A DNA stretch of 64,000 bases, taken from NCBI RefSeq assembly GCF_019578655.1, contig NC_063260.1, forward strand, positions 22,778,888-22,842,887, written 5' to 3'. The position numbers were made by a program, and so were the translations under genes. The notes below the pieces were generated by a model. That model was not told where the DNA came from, searched no databases, and saw only the letters and a program-made list of their open reading frames with translations. This DNA is from Ricinus communis. Taxonomy: Eukaryota; Streptophyta; Magnoliopsida; Malpighiales; Euphorbiaceae. Below are positions 48,801 through 61,202 of this stretch, in pieces. Each line of letters opens with the position of its first letter. The first letter of the stretch is position 1.

Positions 48801-51800
48801 ATGTGTCAAAAAGTTCATCTTCTACATCAGGTATGCAAATGGGCACTTCTGCAATGAAATAAAAATGCAAGTTTACATATATACACTTGTTTACATGGCT
48901 ACTTACAGCCACTTAAGATTGGAAGGTTCTTTTCCCTTAGTGCTACTTAGCTCACAAATCTAAGATTCCTTTGAAGATAAGCTAAACCCCACCTAAAGGT
49001 AGCTTTGGGACTTCTCCTATATATGGAATTTCTTATTGTTCCACCAAAAAAATTTCCAACTTGGCGGCTCGGTGACCTGTTTACGATCCATTTCATTTAC
49101 CTTTTTCTTTTTCTTTTCTTAAACAATTAAGCAAGATTAGATTATGGTTCAGGAAGAAATTATCACTAATTCTGTAGCTTTAATATTGAATACTATTATT
49201 CTAGCGGACCTACTTTCACATGAGCAACAGCTCTATTAATTTAAGTTACATCAAAGAGCTGTGAAAAAAGAAAAACTCCTGGGCTCAAATGAGGCTCCAG
49301 TGATGCATATAAATAAGAAATGGTAGTCTGAATTTAATTTACATCTGATCTAATAAATGAAAACCCATGTGGTGGCCAGCAATTGGTATATAAGGAGGTG
49401 ACAGAGTTGAGTGTTAAAATCATGTTGGTGGTATTACATTAAAGGATTCAATTAAAAGCAATTAAACTCGCCCAATAACCACACAAAGTCAATGAATGTA
49501 ATAATCAAAACACTCTTCGAACAACCTTTGGATCCGTTGAATGTGTTCCAAAGCCAAGCAGTAATATCTCAACCACAATCCTTTATATTATTCATTCCCA
49601 CTATACAAACAACATAGATCGAACAGCCCAAAATTTACTTCCTCAATAATACTTCTAACCTACCCTAGAAATCCTAACATCTCCCTTGTTCAGGACAAAA
49701 CCAAAGTTGAAGTTACAACATTTCCATGTTATGTGTTTGATATTAGGTTTGAAATGATTCAATCACGTGATTTGCAGCATCTCGAAGATATGTATATATC
49801 GAACCAAAAGTAAATTATTTAAATTATTGAGAGAAAGAGAATAGTTGATGTGCACGTAAAATTGAGCTAGAGAGATGAATATCACCTTGCATTTACTTGA
49901 AGCAGAAGAAAATTAATTATTTAGTTGTGCAGTTGTTTTTGAAATATTTATTGTCACAGCATATCAAATAAATTTTTAAAACAAAAGCTAAATGAATTAT
50001 AATAGTTATATTGTGAGAGAAAGGGAGAACAGTACAAGTTTGGTGAGGCTATTTAGTATCATGGGCATGTCACCCGCGTGAAAATTGGAAGTATACCTTT
50101 AAGCATGCCAGCGTTAGCATGAAACTGCGCAGAGCTAAAGAATTCTGCTTTACCTCAATATTGAATTCAAACACAAATATATATTATATAAAGAAAAATC
50201 CAAAACTTATGAATTACATGGTAATTATATATAGTGTTTTTGCATGATTTCTTCTTCTTTGTTGTTTTCCTTTTTTCTCTTTTTTCACCTTACCTTGTAA
50301 GTTGTAACTAACGCAGAACCAATCAAAATATGCTGCTGGTGTTGGAGGGTTAATGCGTGGCCCTCTAAAAAGACAGGTTATGATTTGGGTAGAGAGGGTA
50401 AAATGAATGAATAAAGCTATGATGGGTGAAAGTTTTCATCAATTTCTTAGAATACAAGTGACAGGTAAAAGAAAAAAAAGGGAAAAATCTAACAAAAGGT
50501 AAGGGAAAGGGCTGGAGACCAAACCTAAGCCTGCTTTTATGTTTATATTTTTTAACCTTTTTTTCCTGAAGCAATTAATTTCAGTTTGGAGGTTAAAAGA
50601 AAATTGAAATTTAAAGTTGTTAGATGTCAACTTTATGTTACTATTATTCCTGCAATCATTGCTTATAATTAATTTCTTTTCCTATGCAATTGATCATATC
50701 AAAACACCCAACAAAGCATATGTAGTTTCCAATCTTTATAATCCTTGAAACATTTTATGAGGGAAATGAACTTAAAAAATGGAACTCTTGTTTTATCTTT
50801 TGCATTATTATATTGGATATTCAAAATTGGACTGTAGGCCAACCATATAGTATCTTTTTTATTTCCTTCTTTCAAAATTTATGCATTTTTTAAGGAATAG
50901 ATTAATACAGCAAGCCTCCCAATAGTTCTTATTTATTTGTACAGTAGAGGTGCTTGCACTGTTGATCACATTAAACCTTCAATCTGGAATAAAATTTTAG
51001 CCTTAAAGAAGCAACCAAAATTGCTTCAGATTAGCAAAACTGGTCCAGCCTTTGTAGTTTGTGTATTGATCTATACTTTCATTAATTTTTCAAGAAAATA
51101 AAATAAGAGGCACCCTTTAATCTTCCAAAAATGGAATATCTATACCTATATGCCTAAGCATGCAAAGAGTAGGTAACTCATGCATGATACATGTTTGCAA
51201 GTCCATTACTCATGGTGATCACAACATTCTCAAATTATTCCTGAATTTCATAAAATTAAATCTAATTGGTCACTCAATTGATAATTTATGCCCTGCAAGA
51301 GAACAAAAGTCAGGTTTCTCATCTATCCTTCAATGATTATCCATCGTTTTTCATTGATTATGAATTAATTCCTAAGTAATCAATAAACATCAAACGCCAA
51401 TTCCATTTTTACCCAATAATTAACAGAACTTTCACCCCTTTTTTTTCCTCATCCATTTCCAATGCCATGATCGATGAATAGTTATGGAAGAATTAAGATG
51501 AAAGTTCGTTAGGTTTAATGATTTTACAGAACGTTTTTTTACAGTTAGAAGTCAGAACATTCCACATGGAGGAGACCCATGATTTTGGAAAAAGTTTTAA
51601 CCGTCCTTTGACTTATAGGCTGATTATATAACCAAAATGCCAAAAACAAGATCTTTCTTTTGTGTTCTTTTGTTGGGTAAAAATTGGTAATAAAGCTATG
51701 GTACTATTATATCATTAATTAATTATTTAATTATATTGTTCTAAATAATTTATTTAAGATTCTAGACTTGTCAAGGTGTAATATTTTGTATAATTAGGTA

Positions 51801-52334
51801 GACTAGGGGGATCGCAAGTTAACCCAAAGCCAATAAACTGACCAATAGGTGTTGACTAAAAAGTTTAAATTAATTGCACAATTAGACAAGATAATTATAT
51901 GTTTTTAATATCTGATTGCATAATCCATCGGTTTAATTAGTTGGCAGTTGATTGCCTAAAATACATCAGCAAAACTGCATTAGGGATTAATTTATTCATG
52001 TTCTACCCTACTTTCAGTTTAATTAACAAATCATCAACACTTCACATAAGATAAAAGCAATTGTTTATGAGAGATAGAAATTTTAAGTTCGGATCTTCAC
52101 TTTTATACTAAATGAGATTTCATTTACAAGGAAATAATTATATTTTATTATATTAAACAAAATTTCATCTATAAATAAATAATTACTTTTTATTGTATAG
52201 TCTATAATTTACTCAACTTTGTTTAAATAAAAAAAATTAATAAATCCCATGACAAATTAAGAATAGAAAATAATTGAGAAGGCAAATGGTACTTTGCTTC
52301 TAAGAAATTGATTGCTAATCCTTTCCTATGTAAC

Positions 52335-52335
52335 T

Positions 52336-52365
<30 letters not shown>
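52335..52365. repeat. (AAT)n microsatellite
   Basis: About ten AAT/ATA units. A second ATT run with interruptions lies at 52850-52893, roughly 500 bases on. Confidence 0.9.
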
Positions 52366-52367
<2 letters not shown>

Positions 52368-53461
52368 TTAAAACTAGTACTGGTCCAACCAATAAAAGAC
52401 CAAACCCAGCACCTTCCAAGTCAATGATCATCTCAGATTCCACACAATGTGGTCTAGAAAGATCAAAAGCTAGGGGTCCAACCTCCGAAGACCAACTAGC
52501 AAACTTCAAAAGCTAACTCGGATCACTATCCTATAGATCCACGGAGATTATTATACATGGTTTCTTTTTTAAATTGTAGATTGTAATTTAAGAGCTATTT
52601 AGTAATTTTTTTTTTAATTTGATAAAGTTTAATCTCTGACATTAATATTTTAAGTGTCTAAGGCATCAAAATTTTTTAGTTAAATATTACATTATTATTT
52701 CATAGATATACTTTTTTTTTTTTAGTTTAGTGAAAAATGATATTAATGTTTGACATAATAAATTGGCTAACAGCTAGTTAGGAAAATGATAAAATTAGCA
52801 AGAAAAAAATAACAAAAAGAAACCTAAGAATAGACCCCAGCCCAAGAACTATTATTATTGTTATTAACACTATTATTATTATTATTATTATTAACACAAT
52901 GGTAGCCCACCCATCGATTGAAGATTGGGAGCACTTTTATGTGGAACCCATGTCCAAGATTTGTGGGACCTAAAATCAACACTATTGCAAACTTTGAGGC
53001 AAGTATTATTTTGTTGATTCGTTTATAAAAATGAGAAAAGGATACTAAAGATTCAAGAGAATAGTGAAAGGCAATGGAGGGCTCCAACCCATTCGAGTCT
53101 GTTCCAAACTACAATCATAATTGTCCTCTTATACTTTAAAACCCCATCTCACCATCTTCTCCTACCTTTTTCACACTACTTTTCTTTAGTGAAAGAAAAG
53201 ATGGGCTTTGCAACTATTATGGGAAAGGGTATTTTTATTCACATCTTTGTGTGTGGCTTTCTCTTCTTTTGTTTCAATACTTCACTTTCTTACTTTGTGA
53301 ATGATTAGTGGTAGTAGTTAGACACGGAAATAAATATCTAATTTATTTATATAGCAAATAAACTTTTGTCCTTGGAGGCACTTTACTTTTATTACCTAAA
53401 AATATAAGATCATGTGTTGTTTCTTAAAGTATGGTTTTATTAATTATACAACCGAAGGTAG

Positions 53462-53464
<3 letters not shown>

Positions 53465-53495
<31 letters not shown>
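53465..53495. repeat. (TA)n microsatellite
   Basis: About 15 uninterrupted TA units in spacer DNA. Confidence 0.9.
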
Positions 53496-53501
<6 letters not shown>

Positions 53502-54827
53502 ATTGCTAGCATATGCTCTAGTGATAATGTAGAATTCAGCAAGTACATCCCCATAAGCTAGTTATAGAATCTAAAAGTTTATACTATTTATTGCCTAATT
53601 AATCCATTTAATTTCTTATTTAACGTGATTTAGGTGTTAATTGAATTCCATCTATTTAGTAAGTTTGTAGCTCTTCTACTACACAAAATTATTAAGGATT
53701 TTTGCATTTTAAAAGAAAAGAAAAAGATACGAATTTTCTCTGCACTTATAAAATAATGTCAATTGTGAAGGGCACTTGATATTAGCTTACTCGTGTAAGC
53801 AATGACACAACCCTATTCACTTATGGAAATTGCAAGTGATTTTGGATAGCTCGATCTTAACCAATGAGCCAACTAATGAATAGGCTTACATTTTTCTTTT
53901 ATCCTTTGCTCTTAAGAGGACGAAGACAATTGGCAAATCCCAAAGAAAGAAGAGAAACAAAAGGATGATTAAGTATTGATTAACAAAATTATTTTGACAT
54001 CTAAAAAACACATAAGAGGTTATTATTAACTGGATTTCAACAATCATTAAGAGATCAAGTCTACAGATGAGATTATGATGATATGCAATGCCTTAAACAT
54101 TACTACAATCATGCAATCAGATGAGAGTGATCAACTCTTTGAATCTATAACTTAAATAAAAAGATTATGGGCGATTTTTGAAATCTAATTAAATTAATGT
54201 CTTTTTCTTTATCCCTAGCTACTGTTTATCACGTGGATAACTCATGCAGCGATAGAAGAAAAAACCTTGCAGTATCAATTATGCATTATGCTGTGTGAGT
54301 TAGTCATATTAAATTTAGAGTGTCGTCTAATTTTTAAATTGGCATTTAAAATAAAAGAAATTTAAAATATTTAATAATTTAGGGATCGAAATCGAATGCT
54401 TCTTTTTTCAAATAATTAAGAATCTCTCTCTATATACTGACAAAAATCATTCCATCAAAGGAAAAAAGAGGTTTGTAAAGAAACGAAAATATTTATAATG
54501 AGAAGTGATTGAGGATTGGGTAGGCTTTTGCGAAGGGAAAATGTTGCTTGCTGTTGCATCTTTCTCAAGTCTTATCCCAATGTCGGGACAGAATCATATT
54601 CAGGTACACAAACTCTGGTGATGGCGTGACTGCCTTAGCTAGTCGTGACTCATGAGAGTTAAGCCAACAAAAAACAAAATAAAGAAGCCATATTCTAGAA
54701 CTGGGTCATGCTCACCTATGGCCTCTAAAACCAAGGTTTTGGCATCTACCCGAAAAGTATAATAATGTGGTCAAAATTTCTAATAGCAATAATAAAGAGA
54801 CGAGCTGAGAGTGATGAGGGAGTGTCC

Positions 54828-55056
54828 TCAAGTTGGTGTATATTGATTTTCCATGCCCAACTTGTTTAATGTTCATAAAAAAATTTATTTGATACTACTT
54901 TAGTAAGGATATCAATAAAGTAATCTTTAAATTGGACATGAGCAACTTCAATTATTTTGGCTTCTAATTGTTATGTCTTTGAATTTTAATCTTTAAATTG
55001 GACATGAGCAACTTCAATTATCTTGGCTTCTAATTGTTATGTCTTTGAATTTCAAT
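54828..55056 (-). pseudogene. Ty1/copia RNase H C-terminal fragment with 66-bp duplication
   Basis: On the minus strand the frame reads EAKIIEVAHVQFKDYFIDIL followed by TKVVSNKFFYEH. After a frame change it reads NKLGMENQYTPT and stops. This is the well-known end of copia pol (E-V-x-H-V-x-S-x-x-Q-x-A-D-I-L-T-K, then K-L-G-M-x-N-x-x-x-P-T). A 66-base unit (54925-54990) that includes part of it is repeated directly at 54991-55056 with few changes. It is a decayed fragment without visible LTRs. Confidence 0.7.
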
Positions 55057-55215
55057 TTAACATTTATATCTCAACTACCCACCTTTTTAAAACGTGTAGT
55101 AATTTTTTAGTCTGATTATTATATTTTTAAGGACATACAAAGAGAACGATTGGTTGTATTAAAAAATGAAAGCTCTATTATCTTGACCTTGCACCATCTA
55201 ACTTAAGTGCATTGA

Positions 55216-55780
55216 TTGAGTCGAGTTTGGAGAGTTATAGTTCGATATCCTCAAATAGAAAATACGATCTGGTTATTACATAAGCACTCTGGACATATAT
55301 CATTTGGATATTTAAAATATTTATTTCCTAAGTTATTTTCAAAAACATCTACATTGAACTTTAAATGTGAAACTTGTGAACTGGCAAAAGGCAATCGAAT
55401 CTTTTTTCGATAAATTTAAATAAAAGTTCAATACCATTTATGATTATACACTCTACTGTTTAGAGACTTATAAAAATGTCGACTTTAAATAGAACTTGGT
55501 GGTTTATTTCCTTTATTGATGATTATAGTCGTATGACATGGATATGCTTGATAAAAAGTAAGCAGAATGTTTGCTCATTATTTAAAAAAACTTATTTGAT
55601 AGTACAAATTTAACAGACAAGTAATAGAGGCAAATTTATTAATCATAAACTCATGCAATTCCTCTAACAACATGGTGTAATCCATCAAACTATAAGTCTT
55701 TATTCTCCCTAATAAAATAGAATTGCAGAAAGAAAAAACTGACATCTCTTGAAATATTTCAATCAACTCACCATGGTCAA
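55216..55780 (+). pseudogene. Ty1/copia gag-pre-integrase and integrase fragment
   Basis: The plus strand carries WLLHKHSGHISFGYLKYLFP and KCETCELAKGNR, the H-H-C-C zinc-binding gag-pre-integrase segment of copia elements. Out of frame with it follow NRTWWFISFIDDYSRMTWIC (integrase core, with the D-D-Y-S-R-M block) and GVIHQTISLYSP then IAERKN near 55676-55740. Stops and frameshifts interrupt it several times. It is in the opposite orientation to the RNase H fragment just upstream, so the two are from different insertions or a rearranged one. Confidence 0.75.
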
Positions 55781-58700
55781 CTCACCATGATAAGTCAGAA
55801 GAGATCTACCAGACTGTCAACTTAGGATGCTCGATCCATTATATAATGCTTTTGCTAGAGCATTTTAGATTTTATGGGCTGTTTGGATATGAAGATATTT
55901 TTTCATAATTTGTGGTGTCACTAATGTGAATAACTAGCTTTTAATTTTCTAGTTTTCAGCATATCACTTAGAATAAGAAAGATAAATTGATTTGGATTGA
56001 GGAGAATATCTCATAATATAATCCAACTTCACGTCAAGCAATATGCATCTCCATGATTTAAGACCAAATATTATAATTGGTTTCGGTAAGAGTTATTTCA
56101 ACTTAAAATCAGAATTTTATATGGAATATAAATAATTTATGATGATGGTACAGTGATTGATTTAGTGAAAGTGTCGGATGGAAAAAAAGATATAATTTTT
56201 TAATGGAGAATTTACGTAAACTTCTCTGATACCATGTAAAAATTTAGAAATCTTTACTCTTATTGGAGCATTAATACTTTATATAGACTCTTTACAATAT
56301 TTTTATTATAATATAAATTAAAAAATAAATATTTTTTAAAAATAAATTATATATATATACTGTTTACTAGATAAATAATAAATTAAATATTTTATGTACG
56401 AAATTAGAGTAACCCACTATTTTCTTTATATATATATATAAAAGAAATCGCTAAGGCAGACAAATGGTTTTGTCTTCACTTGAGTAATGACCTATTACGT
56501 ATGTCAAATAAGGGAGGACGGATGGAGGGTCAATTTACCAGAAAATTTTCTTTAATGTCTATAGATACGAGGGGCAACCCTGAGCTTTGTAGTTTCTTGT
56601 CTTGATTTTGGTTGATTTACACTAGGGAATTTGGGACCCAGAACACCGGTGAACAGTTCACTTTTATGCAGAGCGGCAGACAGTAGTCATATGTAAATTT
56701 TTGTTTAAGGATTAAATAAATTAAATTTTAGTTTTTAATAAATAAGTCTACAATTTATTATTTTTAAATCAAATAATTTTAAATGTTGAACTTTATTAAA
56801 TAAATTTATTTTATTTAAAAAAAATTTAAATTGCGTATTTTTGATCCTTCAAGCAGACTTAGGAAGTTTTATAGTGAAAAATTTTAAATTAATATATTTA
56901 GATTTTAAATATATTATTTATAAAATAATTTATTAAAGAATTTAAATAAAATATATTTAACTCTGTAAATATAAACTCAGAACACAAATTAACTCTGTTT
57001 TCCAATTTTTAATTCTAACTCTTATTATTTATTTTTAATTTGTAGCTAAAGAAGGTATATATCCATAGCCCATGACTCTGTCCTGATCTATAAATTGCTG
57101 ACAAGCAAGCAGTAGTTAGAAAAAAAAGAAAAGAACAAAGAAGAAAGGAAGCGGTTGGCTAATGAGGGGCAGCCAGGAAACATAGCCCACATAATAGTAG
57201 CGGGACAGAGTGCTCTTATGTTTATTGAAACACTGCTTATAGCTGTTGGGTATTACAATGTAACAGTTTCAGCTATACCCTTTCAGACTGGACCCCAATT
57301 ATCAGCTTTTATATATCCACATAAGATATTTTGATGGACAAATCAAATTTATACCTCTGAAAAATGATATGGTACCCCTATGTTCACTTTGAAGACTTAG
57401 ATTTTTATTTGTACCTACAGTCGATCTTTCCTTGCAAATGAACAAATACAATAAAAGGTTTGGATTTGGTTAACTGGTGTTAACAAAATGCTTATCTTAT
57501 CCAAGAAAGAATTTGGGGGCATCGATAAGGTTAAAATGGCTTCTTTTTTTTTTTTTTTTAAACTTTGCTTAGAGTTTGATGATGGGTATGTGCTGAATGA
57601 TACTTTCATAAGCAGACCTCAAATTGAGGGAAGGTCAGATGAACAATCAATTGAGTCAAGAAAATGAAAGGGACACAAATTGAGTACAAGGGTTCATGCT
57701 ATCAATAATGAGTAGAGGTGAAAAACACAAAAAGATACTGTGAAAATCTCATTCCAGTTGGTACTGTTGTTTGTGCATATACATAATGGACTACCCACTA
57801 GTTTGTGTGTATAATGTCTCATTTCTCATTGCATTTGAAACACCTCATTATTACGTCAGCACTTTTCTCTTTCTTTTCCTGGAAACATGATTGGATTAAT
57901 AGAAATGAAACATCTTGTTGGAGATTTGGCCAATTGGGTGTCAACGAAAAAATTATTTGGTCTTTTTTATTATTATTCTTATTATTATTATTATTTTGCC
58001 TATTGTTGGTGAGAATTATAAGTGAAAAACACAACTCAATTGCTTTGCACTTTTCTGTTTGATAGAACATTGGCATTTTTCTTTTTTCATATGATTTTAT
58101 AGAGGTTTTTAACAAGACAAAATTTATTACTAGGGTCCATTTACATTATTAGAAGTATTAAGCAAGATTAGTAGTCATAATATGTTCTTGGTATTTATTT
58201 TACATCAAATAGTAGAGTCAGAAAGAAAATAAGAGTGGGAAAATGTAAGAGAATGCTTTAACCATTAATTAACTGTTGTATTAGTAAAAGAAGCCCGAGA
58301 AAATATGTATGAAGTGAATACTGTCACATGAACAGGGAAGCTGGTATCACCAATTTCATCCAATTAAGTTGAACTTAATTTAAAAAAGAAAAAAAAGAAA
58401 ATTATAAATGATTGCATAATTTCTCCTTATAATTTATTATGCTCCTTATAATTTCTCCCAAAATTAAGTTATTATATAAATTCCTAATTGAAGACATATA
58501 TGCCTAACCATTCGGAACAGATACTGCAATTCTATCATCTTTACCTGTGATATAAACAAAACTAAGGATAAATGTGAAGTAATTCAAAATTCTGTAAGTG
58601 GGAAAAAAGAAATATGATCTGCCCTTGTACTTAATGTCAACTTCTTTCATGACTTTTTTCTTTAAGGTGACTAAAGTTATATATTCCAACTATGATATAT

Positions 58701-60581
58701 AATGAGGTGACATCAAATTAAACTATGTGCGGTTGATTACTGGGAGCTGATGCTGTTAATCTTTATCCCCATGGTGCAAATATTTGCTGAGCTTATTTAG
58801 TATTTGCATCGCTAATCAGGATTACATATTCAGATAGCAACTGGGGCAACGTCAGTATCCCTACTTTTAAATTTTTAATTTACTTGAGGTGGTGTTTACG
58901 GAGGCTATGGACCCTAATTTGTTTCCCTATTCCAATTAATTAACATCTACTCGTTAATTAATCAGTATGACCCATTAAGATGTGAAATGTGAACACACCA
59001 TGCGTCTAGACTCTATACTAATTACTTACTTAATTGCTCATTTGCGACTACAATTAAAAATTACTACATTAATACACGTAGCAAACTGACAATCTCTCAT
59101 GATATCAATTGTTTGATTCAATGTAATATTAAACCGGATGTATATTCAATATAATATAAAAATCTTACTTACAAGTCTCGGTCTTTAAATAAATTATCTC
59201 TTTCTCGTACACCTATTATATAGTAACTTGTAGTAGTTAATATTAATCTTTTCGTTTAATACATTAAATAATTGAAAATAGAATAATATCTTTTTTTGGG
59301 TGAAAAAGAATAATATTTTGATGCCTAGCACCTTCCATGTCTTGGGATTATTAAACTTAGTAGTGTGCATTTGTTTGATTTGCTTGAACAAGACAAATTT
59401 TAGAAAACATCATCTAGAATTGAACAAAATAGCATAGGAAGGGCCAACTTACCCTGCTAATTAATTAATCAAATTATTTTATTACGCTTGGAAACTTAAT
59501 TTAGTAAGCAAGTGGACTAGCAGGATAGGAAAATGAGCTAAAAGATGATCATAATAGTACTAATCGAAATGTGTATGAAAATGCCTTAAAAAGAGCAATT
59601 GTTTTGTGTTTTTACATTGATTTTTTTGAGACATGGATATGAGCTACGGTGTGCTCTGCCCCGACATGGTTCGTGACTGCCTCGAATGTGGGTTCCAGTA
59701 TAGGTCATGTTTTCTGCATCTGTTGTCGTGCATCGGTTTGTCTTGGACTTTTTAGCTATGGATTGCGGATCATGTAATAGGCTATGGACTATGGGCCTTC
59801 TGGCTCATTCTTCCGGTGCAGTACTTGGATCTTAAGTCTAGGCCCAAAAAAGGTCCCAATTAGAATGGATTCTGCAGGCAGCAACAGTAAACCCACCGGC
59901 AAATTTGCTGCTATAGAAGCTGGTTTAAGATCATCAAACATATAAAAAGGATAGCCTGGATGAGTGACATCTGTTTTTGGCACAAAATTGTATTTCTGAT
60001 TAATTACTTGTATATCCTATGCTATCATGAAAGTCTCATGGTTCATGAAGTTAATGCGTGCAAGGTATACATAGTTAAGCTTGATCTGTCCAGTGCCTTC
60101 GCTTTAAAATAAAGTAGCCTAATTTGATCCCTTAAAGACACCCTTTACACAATCTCTGCAATTACGGTTTTCAACCACAATTACCGAAACTTGTTCTACA
60201 GGTTCTCAATTCTGTAATTTTCCAGCGTTCAACTTCAGATAAAAGACAAGTCCACTTATCAGAAAAGCAAGTTTAGTGGACACTCTTGGAATTGAACGAG
60301 GAAAGGCTTTCTAATGAACTACTTCTCTGTAACTAATTTTACTAAATGTGGAACCATATCTAATATCTTTACTTCATGAAATTCTGGTAAAATTTAACCT
60401 CCTTCCGAAAAATGTTGATTTCTATTTCTTGCAAGATATCACTAGCCACCATTCCTTTAGCTTCACTCAAATCCCATTCTTTCTCTACTTTAAGTTCTAT
60501 AGATACACCTCAAAACAAGCATACATGTTAACGCAATCCAAAAACACTCGTTGCAGGAAGACAACAGAAAGTTCACAGCTA
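55781..60581. other. Gene-poor spacer and DMP-gene promoter
   Basis: The first few hundred bases may contain further decayed retrotransposon sequence. The rest is AT-rich, with GC-moderate patches at 57130-57290 and 59630-59990 that I cannot assign. A minus-strand frame at 59789-59983 is open for 64 codons but matches nothing I know. The region just upstream of 60582 is the leader of the DMP gene; an in-frame ATG at 60525 is an alternative start. Confidence 0.5.
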
Positions 60582-61202
60582 ATGGAGATTAAAGTAGCCG
60601 AAAACGGGAACGAAAAGCTGCCTCTTCTTCGAGATTTCCCTATTCCTAACACCGAAGAGAAAAACCTGATACAGAAAGCAATTAGTCAGACATTTAAAAG
60701 CACGGCCCATTTAGCCAATCTGTTACCTACTGGAACAGTTCTTGCATTCCAACTTCTGTCACCCATTTTCTCAAATCAAGGCAACTGCGACCCAGTTAGC
60801 AGGTTCATGACAGCCGGATTAGTATCCCTCTGCGGACTATCATGTTTCCTGTCAAGCTTTACAGATAGCGTCAGAGACGAGAATGGGAATGTCTCTTATG
60901 GGTTTGCTACGGTTCATGGATTATGGATTATTGATGGGTCAACAACTATTTCACCTGAAATTGCTACAAAGTACAGGCTAAAATTTATAGATTTCATGCA
61001 CGCAATTATGTCAATTCTTGTATTTTCGGCTATTGCATTGTTTGATCAGAATGTCGTGGCTTGTTTCTATCCAACACCATCAGCTGAGACACAAGAGCTG
61101 CTTACGACGTTGCCGGTTGGAATTGGTATGATTTGCAGTATGTTGTTTGTTGTGTTTCCCACTCAGCGCCATGGAATTGGCTTCCCTATTTCTGCTATTT
61201 GA
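60582..61202 (+). CDS. DMP (DUF679) membrane protein
   Basis: This single-exon gene encodes 206 residues from ATG 60582 (MEIKVAENGNEKLPLLRDFP). Starting at the in-frame ATG 60525 would add 19 residues. I prefer 60582 because DMP proteins usually have a short acidic-polar N-terminus followed by the conserved helix. Four membrane spans are visible: around TAHLANLLPTGTVLAFQLLS, SRFMTAGLVSLCGLSCFLSS, FMHAIMSILVFSAIALFD, and LPVGIGMICSMLFVVFPTQR, with the family signature GxGxP near the C-terminus. DMPs localise to the endoplasmic reticulum, tonoplast or plasma membrane. They are linked to membrane remodelling in senescence, and in one subgroup (DMP8/9) to sperm-egg fusion. Which subgroup this belongs to I cannot tell; the sequence looks like the vegetative DMP2-6 kind. 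Confidence 0.92.
   Translation: MEIKVAENGNEKLPLLRDFPIPNTEEKNLIQKAISQTFKSTAHLANLLPTGTVLAFQLLSPIFSNQGNCDPVSRFMTAGLVSLCGLSCFLSSFTDSVRDENGNVSYGFATVHGLWIIDGSTTISPEIATKYRLKFIDFMHAIMSILVFSAIALFDQNVVACFYPTPSAETQELLTTLPVGIGMICSMLFVVFPTQRHGIGFPISAI

Larger units (their letters stand above)
46193..54827. other. Long gene-poor AT-rich spacer
   Basis: I find no gene in these 8.6 kb. Seen are an A-rich run (46970-47006), a (TA)n tract (53465-53495) and AAT/ATT trinucleotide runs (52335-52365; 52850-52893). The open frames are short, hydrophobic or lysine-rich and have the look of chance. A patch near 47160-47280 with a CT run is GC-moderate but shows no frame. Confidence 0.6.

Noticed and set aside
59789..59983. 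Minus-strand open frame of 64 codons in a GC-moderate patch
   Set aside because: I recognise no domain, its start is arbitrary, and no splice partners are visible. Kept as spacer.
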